Source: Anniella stebbinsi (taxonomy: Eukaryota > Chordata > Lepidosauria > Squamata > Anniellidae). Taken from it: DNA of 64,000 bases. Below are positions 34,294 to 43,770 of this stretch, in pieces. The stretch's first letter is position 1. Each line of letters begins with the position of its first letter. The notes below the pieces were generated by a model. The model did not search any database. It was given only the letters and a program-made list of their open reading frames with translations, and was not told the origin of the DNA. The position numbers and the translations under genes were made by a program. The stretch lies in contig JARDYH010000005.1 in assembly GCA_029215795.1 (NCBI GenBank), forward strand, positions 161,659,814 through 161,723,813, read 5' to 3'.

Positions 34294-35820
34294 CTAATCT
34301 TTGAAAACAGTAAACGTTTCGCTTTTGTTTTTCAGTACATAACAAAAACCATATCTGCTGTAGTTATCTACCAAAATTAAAACATACTTTGCCTCTCCTA
34401 ATGTTGCAGTCATAGGAACAACTAAATCTGCATGTATTAGCTCAAACGTTTCTGTGGCAACTCTGCTACTCTTTTTACAGATAGGAGCGATCTTGGATTT
34501 GGCCACTTTACATGCAGTGCAGTCTAAATATTTGTTACAGGCTTTTACATTTAGTCTTACACACATATCAGGCATTTTTTTGAGTATTTTGAACCCCACA
34601 TGCGCTAATCTTCTGTGAAGCAAATGCACACAATTATTATGCAAAGGTGTGTTGTTCATAACAGAATTCACATTTTTAGATTCTTCTAGACCTTTAGGCA
34701 ACATCTCATAAAGATTGTTCTTAAGCACACCTAGGGCTACAACATTGTTTTGTTTGATCACTTCACATTTGTTGTTAAAGAACGATATACAATATCTTTC
34801 CTTGTCTAAACAGGACACACTCAACAGATTGTGCTCTAGACTTGGCACACAAAGAACTTTGTTTACAGTCTCACTAATACATGGTACATAAACAGAACTT
34901 TCTCCAGCAACGGCTGAAGACTTGCCATCTGCTAACGTGACATGGTCCCGGCTAGGAGAATGTAGACTTGTAAACAATCTTCGGTTGTTCACAATATGCT
35001 GACTGGAACCACTGTCTATCAACCAGGTACACTCAGGGTTGTTCTCTGCAGCTTTAACTACAGAGAGCTTTGGTCTTGCAGGGTTTTTTTTGCTTGTCGC
35101 TGTTTTCTCTTTTGTTTGGTTTGGACAATTCTTCTGCAGATGTCCAGGCAAACCACAACGAAAACAGCGCCAAACTGCAAACACTTTCTTTTTATCTTCG
35201 CAAGCTGCTTGTTTAACAGGAATATCTCTCGGCTTGGCAGTCTGCCTCTCTAGCCTTTTTTGTTCTTCTTCCAGCAGCCGGCCGGTCAGAAAACGAAGCA
35301 TCAGCTCAGCTTCTTGCATAGCCTCCAGACTCAAGACAAGGCTATCCCACGAATCATCCAGAGAGCTGAGAACGACGTACACTTTGTGAGATTCAGTGAA
35401 GGACATGCCATGCTCTTCCAGGTCTGCAAACAACTGCCTCATCATGTTGAGGTGTGCAGATACGCTGGCCCCCGGTTCAAGTTGTGCTCTGTACAATTTT
35501 CTTGTTAGCATAACTTTGCTGGCTGCCGTTCCTCTCACATAAATCTCTCTGAGAGTTTTCCAGCATTCTTGCGCAGACATCAGCCTTCTCACATAAACAA
35601 GTTGGTTATCTTCTAAACACAAGATAATGCTGGCCAGGGTTTTCTCTATACTTCTCTGTTCTTCTTCATCTGGCTGGGCAGGAGGATCACTGACAACTGT
35701 CCATAAATTTTCTCTCCTTAGATATTGTTCCATTTTAATGCTCCAAGCCAGATAGTTGCTTTCATTCAAACGGCTCAGGGGTAAACCACCCATCCTTGCT
35801 GCCATCTCAAATAACTGCAC
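34294..35820 (-). CDS. Copia-1 Gag-protease-integrase polyprotein, 508 codons
   Basis: An uninterrupted frame begins near 35820 and includes a copia-type Gag (LNESNYLAWSIKMEQYL; CWKTLREIYV; LVLSLEAMQEAEL), a CCHC knuckle (CFRCGLPGHLQKNC), the Asp protease (TWLIDSGSSQHIV), the integrase zinc finger (LHRRLAHVGFKILKK; DCTACKVAKSK) and the first catalytic Asp (FELIHADLVVPM; LVDNYSRYGF). It stops at 34294 in the middle of the integrase core. That so long a frame is intact next to a stop-filled RT is notable. Confidence 0.9.
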   Translation of the reverse strand: MQLFEMAARMGGLPLSRLNESNYLAWSIKMEQYLRRENLWTVVSDPPAQPDEEEQRSIEKTLASIILCLEDNQLVYVRRLMSAQECWKTLREIYVRGTAASKVMLTRKLYRAQLEPGASVSAHLNMMRQLFADLEEHGMSFTESHKVYVVLSSLDDSWDSLVLSLEAMQEAELMLRFLTGRLLEEEQKRLERQTAKPRDIPVKQAACEDKKKVFAVWRCFRCGLPGHLQKNCPNQTKEKTATSKKNPARPKLSVVKAAENNPECTWLIDSGSSQHIVNNRRLFTSLHSPSRDHVTLADGKSSAVAGESSVYVPCISETVNKVLCVPSLEHNLLSVSCLDKERYCISFFNNKCEVIKQNNVVALGVLKNNLYEMLPKGLEESKNVNSVMNNTPLHNNCVHLLHRRLAHVGFKILKKMPDMCVRLNVKACNKYLDCTACKVAKSKIAPICKKSSRVATETFELIHADLVVPMTATLGEAKYVLILVDNYSRYGFCYVLKNKSETFTVFKD

Positions 35821-35974
35821 ACAGATGTCTTGCTTGCTTTTCAGCTCTTAGCCCCTCCAAGGCATACAGCAACGACACTCACCAAACTGCAGATTTGAGA
35901 AGTCACTCTTCACTTCCAGGATTCTCACAACACTCTGCCACCACACAGGGAGTCCTCTAGGCAGTCTGGGCAGT

Positions 35975-35988
35975 CTGGGCCCATAACC
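35975..35988 (-). promoter_or_regulatory. Copia-1 primer-binding site for an initiator-Met half-tRNA
   Basis: Directly inside the 5' LTR the plus strand reads CTGGGCCCATAACC, identical to the anticodon stem-loop of vertebrate initiator tRNA-Met. The minus (element) strand is its complement. Copia elements are known to prime from an internal cut in this tRNA rather than its 3' end. Confidence 0.85.
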
Positions 35989-36487
35989 TGTCACGGTTTT
36001 TTGATGCACTGCACTCTCTGAGCATGCATGGAGTGCAAGCATACAGCAGCGGAAAAATAACAGAGGTCGCTGGTAGCAGGCAGATGTCCTGGTAGCAAAA
36101 AATACTCAGACACAGTAGCGTTTCAAACTACTAGACTAAGTTTACTGTACAAGTATTTACAGAGAAGAAAAAACATTATCTAACATCTCATCTGTCTCCA
36201 ACTCTCCCAGAACCTCTAGCATTCCAACAACCTGTTACATCACATGCTGTACCTTTATAGCACTGTGAACCTATCACAGTGTTGACTGTATATCTCCCTA
36301 TGTGTTGCTATGCTTTACAGTACAGAAGGAAGAAAATCAAATGACCTTGGTCTTAGAGCTAACCAGCTGCACTGCATTTGGCAACTGTACAGAACACTTT
36401 AGATAGCAGCCTCAAATGGTTCTTTCTTTCTTACTTAGTTACAAAAAAAACCTTCCACTGTACATTTAACCAAATAAAAACTTGACA
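35989..36487 (-). repeat. Copia-1 5' LTR
   Basis: 499 bp, TGTCA...CTTGACA in plus-strand reading, next to the GAATG target copy and the primer site. Confidence 0.95.
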
Positions 36488-36492
36488 GAATG

Positions 36493-37015
36493 CGCATATC
36501 GTGAATTGGAATGTTAACTCGTTTCCTCTGCCTGAGTTCCAATGCCCGAGTTAGAATGATTATTTCAGCGGCTTGGGTAGCTTCTCTTGCCACAAGACTT
36601 CAGAGTCATTTACTACTGCACACCCAGTTGTTCTGGTTCTATTTTCAACTGAGCTGGATCTATCAACATACAACGTGAGTTCGGCACTCACCAGAGGCTT
36701 ATCACTCAAATCTCTCTCTCGCCTGGGTGACTTGGTTCAGCACGGTGAGGCAATCGGGAGGTGTAGTCCTGGTGGGCTCTGGCATCAGGGTAGTCGGGTT
36801 CAGGGCAGCTACTCGATGGGAGGTCAGGCTAGGATTTGAGAGCTCAGAGCTCAGCTTCCTACTGACAGCTCATGCCCCAGAAAGACTACTTTTTCCTGAT
36901 AAATCTGTGCCTTTTTCTGGGTCACTTTGTAGCTTCTTTCTCTTAGCCAATTCAGAAGGGACACCGGGGAGGCTTCAGTCCCCTTCGAGTCTCTAACTTC
37001 AATGGGTACTGTCAA
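36493..37015 (-). pseudogene. ERV pol: RT end, connection and RNase H start
   Basis: On the minus strand: an RT thumb piece (KKAQIYQEKVVFLGHEL), a jump to the connection (VAALNPTTLMPEPT), DLSDKPLVSAELTLYVD and RNase H (VVNDSEVLWQEKLPK) up to the copia insertion. This is the gammaretrovirus pol layout. The RT fingers and catalytic palm are missing between here and the protease. Stops are present. Confidence 0.7.
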
Positions 37016-37234
37016 AGACTCACAGGGCCAGGTCTTTCTTTAAGGGCAATTTTTATGGGGGCAACTTGATTTGCCCTAGCTGGAGCTCTTCTAGACCAGA
37101 CTTGAGGATTTACTCCAGGCAATGTAGGGTTAAATGCAGCTTGGGAGGCATTCTTCTCTCGGTGGGCCATCTGGTAATTAGATCCCTGTTGCTTAGGGAT
37201 TTCTATACACATTTTGGAGTGAGTATATCTCGTC

Positions 37235-38854
37235 CTAATAAGGCGACAGGGCAGGAGGGGGACACACAAATTCATGCTGTAAAACCTGGTTCTCAATCTT
37301 GGTGAGAAGAGGTGGGCTGACATTTAATTTTTGCTTTTTCTCTTCTATGCCTTCAAGTAGGACATGCTTAGTGCTTTTATGCAGAGGAGGTCCAGGTAAC
37401 ATGGAAAAGGTCATGTCAGTATTAATAAGTCCACTTAATTCTTTGCCATCCACTGTTAAAACAATCATAGAGTCCTCTTTAGAGCTTCTGCTCTGAAGGG
37501 TGGTGGCTTTGGACCCCGGTCCCCATCATTGCTCTTCGCTTTCCGCTCTAAACATTCTCGCTTCTGCTCCAGGCTTAGGACCCCCCTTTTTGTTTGGGCA
37601 ATCTCGCTTCTGGTGCCCAATTTTTCTTTTGCAATATGCGCATTGTTCTTTCTCAAGCGGTGGCTGTCTGTCTCTCTTACTCCCCTCTTTCCCATCTGGC
37701 TTTCTGCCTATCTCAACTGCCATAAAATTCACTTGCTGTTTCATTCTTTTATCTTGCTCTCTCGACCCAACTGACAACAGCTTCTCAGGCCCCCCTTTTC
37801 TAACTTCTGTAACTTTTTCTTAATCAAGGAAAACAGCCGGGCTTTCATCTCTTCTCTGCTGAACATAACTTTAACTACAGCCTTCCAAAGGCTTTCCACA
37901 ATCAACTTCAAGTACTTGACACAAGCCGCGTGGTCTGCCAGCCCTGATCCAAGGGGCACAAACCTTCCATCTCAGCCGCCTCTCGGCCACTGTCAGTAAG
38001 TCTCTGTGCAGAATATTTCTCGGCAGCAGTCAAAAAGGTACCTATTAACATTTGAACATCAGCCCAATTTGGCTGGTGTATTTTTCTAATATTCTGAAAC
38101 AATGTTATCATTTTTCTCAGGATCATCAGAAAAGAAGGGTTGTGTTTTTTTCCCAGTTAAACAGATTAGACATAGTGAAAGGAAGATATATAAATGTGGG
38201 GCCCCCTCGGTCATTACTTGTCGCAAGGGCATCTCTTTAAAGGGAGTTTTAAATTCTTTTCTCTTTCTTCTTAAAGCTGTGTGCTGGGGAGTCAGGACGC
38301 AAGCAGCCTGCCTAGTTTCTTCCAAGAGGCCCTCATAGGGAGGGGGATTTACAGCCACGGTCTCATTTTCCCCTGAGCCATCACTGCCAGCTTGTAGAGA
38401 CAGAACTGGCATTGCAGGGGACAGGGAAGCATGCTCAGAAGAGGAGCCCTGATTTCTGGCTTCTTTTCTCATAAATTCTCATAAAGTGGCCGCCCCCTGG
38501 GAGCAGAGGGGCCGCGGAGTCAAGTTCAGTGCACGAGGCTCTGAGTCAGGCGGAGGAGTTGCCAGGTGGTTCCCCTGATGCTGCCCAGCCTGAGCCTGTT
38601 GAAGAACCCGTCTCCCCTTCTTCTGCCCGGGTCTTGCCATCATGGCCTTACACATTTGTCCTATGCATTCCTTAATCTAACCTGGTTCTCTTTGAACTCA
38701 ATACTGCCATGGATCTATATACACATGTTGGTCCTATGACTTACGTTCAGTTACAATAATATGCAGTTTAGAAATCAAACCAGAATCAAAAGAACTCTCT
38801 GGTGGCCACCCAGATAACAAAACTGGCCATTCTCTCTGACCCAGTCAGATTAAC
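37235..38854 (-). pseudogene. ERV gag and protease remnants
   Basis: Minus-strand fragments in several frames: matrix-like sequence near 38840-38700 (EWPVLLSGWPPE), a PPPYEG late-domain motif (near 38340), capsid (NIRKIHQPNWADVQMLIGTF near 38060), a single CCHC knuckle (CAYCKRKIGHQKRDCP near 37640) and protease (MIVLTVDGKELSGLINT near 37468, where the usual catalytic Asp-Thr is altered). PPPY and one knuckle fit a gammaretrovirus-type Gag. Every part carries frameshifts. Confidence 0.7.
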
Positions 38855-39146
38855 TAGGGTGACCAGATAAAATCCAGGTCAGGGCTCAAGTAACTTTAAC
38901 AGTTGTAGAGAAAAGGGAATTTCAGCCCGTGTCATTTGTATGCAATTAGTTCCTGGTGAAATTCCCTCTTCATCACAACAGTTAAAAGTGCAGGGACCCT
39001 GCCTTCTTTTGTATATGCTCACTCTAGTATAGTGCCTGCACCTTTAACTGTTGTGATGAAGAGGGAATTTCACCAGGAACTAATTGCATACAAATGACAC
39101 TGGCTGGAATTCCTTTTTCTGACCTGGATTTTATCTGGTCACCCTA
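38855..39146. mobile_element. Inverted-dimer MITE, copy 4, internally deleted
   Basis: Starts TAGGGTGACCAGATAAA, ends TATCTGGTCACCCTA, but lacks about 28 bases of the right half. Flanks AGATTAAC and GGCAAGGG do not match, so the sequence on its right may not be the original continuation of the ERV. Confidence 0.85.
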
Positions 39147-39424
39147 GGCAAGGGGCCACGGCTCTTCTCACTCTCACCAACAACGCTCCATATATAAATG
39201 CACCCCTTCGGAGGCTGGTGGCTCCTATGCCATTGGGGCAGTGAATCCACTCTGGGTTTCATCCAGAACACCAGAGGAGCTATCCTAGAAGCTGGACCCA
39301 TTTTGGCAATTGGTTTCAGCACCTTTAGAGTTCTGACAGAAGCCTAGAGTAGGTTCAATGTCAGACACTGGCATTGGATGCTTTTCCACACAACAAAAGG
39401 AAATGTATCTAACATAGATAGCTA

Positions 39425-39460
<36 letters not shown>

Positions 39461-40555
39461 TTCTCCCCTTTGCAGCTTCTTATGACCTGGGCTGCTGCTT
39501 CCAGACCCACAACTGCATTCTCTTCTTTCTTCCTCCTCCTCTTTCTCCCAAGTCTCTTTGATGCCCCTTGTCAGTGTTTACAAACATGGAACATCTTGCT
39601 CGGCCAATCAGCGATCGTGGAAGGGGCTGTTGCCCTGGAGAAGTGCAGACCAGAAGAGGTTGTGTTGATGAGTTGTTAATCAGGTGTGAAGTGAACAAAT
39701 CCTGATCAAAAACGTACTGAAACAAAGTTCTCATACCTCCCTGTGTCTTGCATTCCCACAAACTCAACATCCTTTACTACTGGGAGTACTAGTTCTCCAA
39801 AGGTGATCTCAGACTTCAACAGTCCTAAGGAAATGTTCACTCCCCAAGCCTATCATTATTTCTGGTAGGGAAGCTGACATTGGTGGCAATGGAGTGACAC
39901 AGGGGGAGAAAAGGGTGAACCCCCCTCCCTACACACCACAAACCTGCTGAAAATCAAGCCCCACTGCCTGCTATGAATGGAAGCAGATTTACTGTATTTT
40001 GCATTCCTTCTCATTTGGCTTTTACCCTATAAGAATCAAATCCCTTTTTTTAATCTCAGTTTTGCTAATCCTATGACCTACTTGGCCAATAACATATTTA
40101 TGAACAACACCAGGTAAGCATAGTTGTGCTGATGCTCCCATTTATTCATTTTTGAAAATCACTGTGCAACGTGCATCTCAGGACTAAGCAAAACTTGGAG
40201 AAGGGAAATATTTTGTGTAGGTTGGAGGCATTTAAAACCTTATGATCAATTTAAATTACGCCCCCGGTCAAAGCTGTTTCTTTGTGTATGTGTAGGTGTG
40301 TGGACAGGATGGCTGCTTTGAGCACCAAATTTTTGGGGGACACCAAAATAACCCCCTAAATGTGGTGGCAGTGCTTGAGCTTCTCCCCTTTGCAGGCCAT
40401 CTATGCAGACATTCCACCCAGAGAGTGAGTGATCCCCCGACCTCTTACTCTGAGGAATCTCCCAGAGCAAGAGAGCAGGTGGCTTTGCAGGTCTCTCATG
40501 ACCCAAAAAATTGAATTACATTGCTCATAAGAGAGATTGCCAGGTTCAAAAGTAG
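39147..40555. other. Region without recognisable genes; (CT)n at 39427-39458
   Basis: Contains a (CT)16 microsatellite and pyrimidine-rich sequence (39470-39560). Neither the missing ERV 5' LTR nor any coding exon could be found here. Confidence 0.5.
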
Positions 40556-40746
40556 TAGGGTGACCAGATCGCCCGGGGTTTCCCGGTCCTAACCGGGAAA
40601 CCTGGAGCAATCCGGGCCAACCAGGGGGTGGCGGGGGAAAACCGGGGCTGTGGGGGGTCACGCAGCGGCGGTGGTAGACCCGGTAGGTCCGGGCTGGGTT
40701 TTGGGGGGGATGGGAGCGTGAGGCAGGAGGTGGGAGGGCCCCCCCA

Positions 40747-40934
40747 CTTACCTGCTGAGGCGGCTGCTTCCCTCCGGTGCTCAAATCTACTGAGAAACAG
40801 GCTTCGCAGCCTGTCCCTCAGTATTGCGCTGGGTGATGATATCATCACCTGGCGTTCTACTGAGGGACAGGCCGCGAAGCCTGTTTCTCAGTAGATTTGA
40901 GCACCAGATGGAAGTGGCTGCCCCTGCAGGTAAG
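40747..40934. repeat. 188-bp palindrome P1
   Basis: Runs from CTTACCTGC to GCAGGTAAG with its centre in GATGATATCATC (40840/40841). Arms include ctgagaaacaggcttcgc. Both ends carry a splice-donor-like CAGGTAAG pointing outward. Confidence 0.9.
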
Positions 40935-40987
40935 GAGTGTGAGGTGCAAGGGAGGCGCGGAGTGCGCGAGGCGCGAGGGCCCCCCCA

Positions 40988-41175
40988 CTTACCTGCTGGG
41001 GCAGCTGCTTCCCTCCGGTGCTCGAATCTACTGAGAAACAGGCTTCGCGGCCTGTCCCTCAGTAACGCGCCGGGTGATGACGTCATCACCCGGTGTTCTA
41101 CTGAGGGACAGGCTGCGAAGCCTGTTTCTCAGTAGATTCGAGCACCGGAGGGAAGCGGCTGCCCCTGCAGGTAAG
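40988..41175. repeat. 188-bp palindrome P2, centred on TGACGTCA
   Basis: Same structure as P1, exactly 241 bases downstream centre to centre, with GATGACGTCATC at the axis (41076-41087), which contains a perfect CRE-type octamer. Arms match better than in P1. Confidence 0.9.
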
Positions 41176-41271
41176 GAGCGCGAGGCGGGAGGCGGGAGGG
41201 CCCTCCACTTACCTGCTGGGGCGGCCGCTTCCCTCCAGTGCTCAAATGTACTGAGAAACAGGCTTCGTGGC

Positions 41272-41446
41272 CTGCTCCCCATTTACCGGCCTTGGTAGGA
41301 AACAAGTGCCCAGTGTTAGGGAGCGTCAACAAATTCCTTGTTGGGTGGCTAAAGCAGCTTTAGTAAAGCTGCTTTTGCTACCCGACAAGGAATTTGTTGA
41401 CGCTCCCTAACGCTGAGCACTTGTTTCCTGCCGAGGCGGGGAGCAG
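41272..41446. repeat. 175-bp hairpin
   Basis: Left arm CTGCTCCCC...AAAGCAGCTTTA, right arm TAAAGCTGCTTT...GGGGAGCAG, single central base at 41363. Arms of about 85 bases with few mismatches (gtgcccagtgtt against aacgctgagcac). It replaces the right half of the third palindrome. Confidence 0.9.
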
Positions 41447-41659
41447 CGCGGGCATTTTAAAGCAGGCTCTTCTTCTTTCTCCTGCTGGGAGCCCAGGAGC
41501 AGGGCAAGAAGGGTGAGGGGGGCTGCAGGGAGTCATGCGGCGGTGGCGGAGATCGGCGGTGGCAGCGGAGGACCTGGTAGGTCCGGACTGGGTTTTTTTG
41601 GGGGGGGGGTGGCTTTGTGGGTGGGGGGTGGCGGGGGTGTCTACTTGTTGGCCACATGG

Positions 41660-41979
41660 TAGGGTGACCAGATAAAATCCAGGTCAGGGCTCATGTAACT
41701 TTAACAATGGTAGAGAAAAGGGAATTTCAGCCAGTGTCGTTTGTATGCAATTAGTTCCTGGTGAAATTCCCTCTTCGTCACAACTGTTAAAGTTGCAGGG
41801 GCCCTGCTTTCTTTTGTATCTGGTCACTCTAGTATAGTGCATGCACCTTTAACTGTTGTGATGAAGAGGGAATTTCACCAGGAACTAATTGCATACAAAT
41901 GACACCGGCTCAAATTCCCTTTTCTCTACAACTGTTAAAGTTACATGAGCCCTGACCTGGATTTTATCTGGTCACCCTA
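41660..41979. mobile_element. Inverted-dimer MITE, copy 5
   Basis: 320 bp, TAGGGTGACCAGAT...ATCTGGTCACCCTA, same palindromic design as the other copies. No clear 8-bp duplication (CCACATGG against ACTGGCCA), though both flanks share GGCCA/TGG words. Confidence 0.88.
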
Positions 41980-41992
41980 ACTGGCCATGGTC

Positions 41993-42660
41993 CAGGGTGA
42001 CCATATGAAAAGGAAGCCAGGGCTCCTTCAGCTTTAACTGTTGTAGAGAAAAGGGAATTTCAGCAGTTGTCATTTGTATGCATGCAGCACCTGGTGGAAT
42101 TCTCTCTTCATCATCACAGTTAAAGCTGTTGTTGTTGCTGTTGTTGTTGTTATGATGCCTTGAGTGAGTACGTGGATAGGTGTTGTATATTTTATGTTAT
42201 TTTATTTTTTGCCTTGGGTGTGTGTGCATGTCTGTGTGTACATTTATTATGTTGATGAATGTTATTTTGCCTTGGCTGGCTGTGGATTATTATTATTATT
42301 ATCATCATTTTGCCTTTGGTGAACGTGTGTGTGTGTGAATTAATTTTTATTTTTGCCCTAGGTAGGTGGATTCCCCACCATGAACAGCACCATTGGTTTG
42401 TTGCTGTAATAAAAAAAAATATGGCTCCCAAACTGCTTTTGTGCTGATACTGATGCAGATGTTGATTATTATTACTACATGCAAGGGGGTACACGCTCTC
42501 ACAACTTTCAGCTCAGTTCCAAACATTGCTTTTCTGTATGGCTTTGAGATTATGGTTATTTTACAGTGTGGCTTTGTGGATTCCCCCCCAAAAAAAACCT
42601 GGTGAAAGGTTAACACTTAAAGTTGCAGGAGCCCTGCTCTCTTTTGCATCTGGTCATGCT
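41993..42660. mobile_element. Monomer MITE of the same family, interrupted
   Basis: Left part 41993-42130 (CAGGGTGACCATATGAAAAGG...) and right part about 42610-42655 (ttgcaggagccctgctctcttttgcatctggtcat) are the two halves of one unit. Between them is about 480 bases with (GTT)n, (ATT)n and (TG)n runs and no recognised gene. Confidence 0.6.
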
Positions 42661-42687
42661 GGGAATTGTCCTGTCCCAGCAAGATAC

Positions 42688-42735
<48 letters not shown>

Positions 42736-43335
42736 TTATTTAAAACCCGCCTCTCCCTCCGGATCAAGGCGGGGAACAACAATAAATATAAAATACAAAG
42801 ACCACAATGAATGAGATATTAAAAACAAATAAAAACCAATACATCATTAAAAACATCTTAAAATTCAACTGGATAGGCCTGCTGGAAGAGAACAGTGAGT
42901 ACATAGTGTGGCTTGTCTTGTCTGAGTGTGTCTGGGTCTCCTAGGCTTTGAAAGCATCTTTCTGTAGAGCACCTGCTGGTTGCATGATCCATGAGGCCAT
43001 GCTCTGGTGAGTGCATAGTTCTCCTTGACAGGAGGGGCTTGCACTTGCTAGAGAAAGGTGAACAGATGTGAAGAGACTGCGTTTCTATATTCATTTATCT
43101 GGGAGTAAGCATTATTGAAATCAATGGGACTTGTTTCTGAGGTTTCTTTGGGCAGGTTTCTTTGGGTGCCTGATTGGATTTCTGTTCTTTGCACACTCAG
43201 GCAGTGCAAATTCAGGAGATATTTGGATAAAAGGAGGGAAAGATCCTTGTCTAGCGTTGTGATAATGGGTATCTGTTCTGGCCTTTCTTTGTATTGCTAT
43301 TGGACATGGTCTTGTTTACATCCTATCTAAACTGC
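42661..43335. repeat. Unclassified dispersed repeat, copy B (inverted relative to copy A)
   Basis: Reverse complement of 20501-21302, without the MITE of copy A but with an L2 fragment (42692-42880). Each copy supplies the other's empty site. Confidence 0.7.
42692..42880 (-). mobile_element. L2-like LINE, extreme 3' end
   Basis: (AAT)n tail at 42692-42735 on the plus strand, hairpin words cccgcctctccctccggatc, then 3' UTR to the last codons. Severely 5' truncated. Confidence 0.88.
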
Positions 43336-43770
43336 TGAAGCCTAATGAACTGTGTGGCCGTAGGAGCGGTGGATGGAGGGCCTGTGTCTGTGTGTGCGCA
43401 ACCTCTTAGGGGCTGGCCATGTTGGGGTGTTCTCTTTTTTGGTTTCCAAAATATGGCCACCCTTCATACAGAGTATAGCAAAAGCTTCAAAGTACAGCAA
43501 AAGCTACAAAAGTAGGACTGAGCAAAGTTAATTTCAGATACATTGAATGTCTCACTTGTTCTTTATTTCTGTGATTTAATATTGAGGTAGCACGTTTGTC
43601 TTAACTGTGTGATGTGAAATCAGACATGTGACCAAGGCTATGTTTGGGTGGGCATGCCCCTTGGGGCTGGACCCGCCCCTGGGGGCCGGACATGTTGGTG
43701 GGCATGCCCCCTTTGGGCGGCCATTTTGGACCTGGATTTCGGTTTCCAAAATCTGGTCACCCTAGTTCAG
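43336..43770. mobile_element. Possible nonautonomous hAT element ending TGGTCACCCTA
   Basis: The right end reads ggtttccaaaatctggtcaccctag (43741-43765), and 43440-43460 has the near match ggtttccaaaatatggccaccc. Repeats of 'ggcatgccccctt' lie between. Limits uncertain. Confidence 0.4.

Larger units (their letters stand above)
25262..36487 (-). mobile_element. Ty1/copia retrotransposon (Copia-1)
   Basis: Two LTRs (25262-25759 and 35989-36487) begin TGTCA and end CA in the same orientation and are flanked by the 5-bp duplication GAATG (25257-25261, 36488-36492). The coding strand is minus: primer site, gag-protease-integrase (35820-34294), further integrase, RT (28478-27000), RNase H (26963-26770) and a polypurine tract. 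It is inserted in the ERV RNase H and is itself interrupted by an L2 fragment and a gypsy element. The LTRs differ at about 12 positions of 498. Confidence 0.95.
22698..38854 (-). mobile_element. Gammaretrovirus-like endogenous retrovirus, nested and decayed
   Basis: Read on the minus strand it shows gag (38850-37600), protease (about 37500-37235), the end of RT and the RNase H start (37010-36493), then after the copia insertion the RNase H end and integrase (25256-23650), an Env tail (23640-23291) and one LTR (23163-22698). Insertions: copia (25262-36487), MITE (24076-24395) and a MITE at the 5' edge (38855-39146). No 5' LTR and no RT palm remain. Stops and frameshifts occur in every domain, so no virus protein can be made. 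Confidence 0.8.
40556..41659. repeat. GC-rich palindrome array with hAT-like start
   Basis: Begins TAGGGTGACCAGATCGCCC, a terminus like that of the MITEs. It contains two complete palindromes (40747-40934, 40988-41175), the left half of a third (from about 41209), and a separate hairpin (41272-41446). No coding support; the open frames follow from stop-poor GC-rich repeats. Confidence 0.75.

Noticed and set aside
35975..35988. Initiator tRNA-Met gene
   Set aside because: Only the 14-base anticodon arm is present, directly beside an LTR; acceptor, D and T arms are absent, so it is a primer site.
39470..39680. Possible exon after the (CT)n tract
   Set aside because: The acceptor-like pyrimidine tract is simple sequence, with no coding signature or donor that fits.
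40401..41332. Proline/Arg-rich frames on both strands
   Set aside because: They mirror each other because the sequence is palindromic; no protein family signal.
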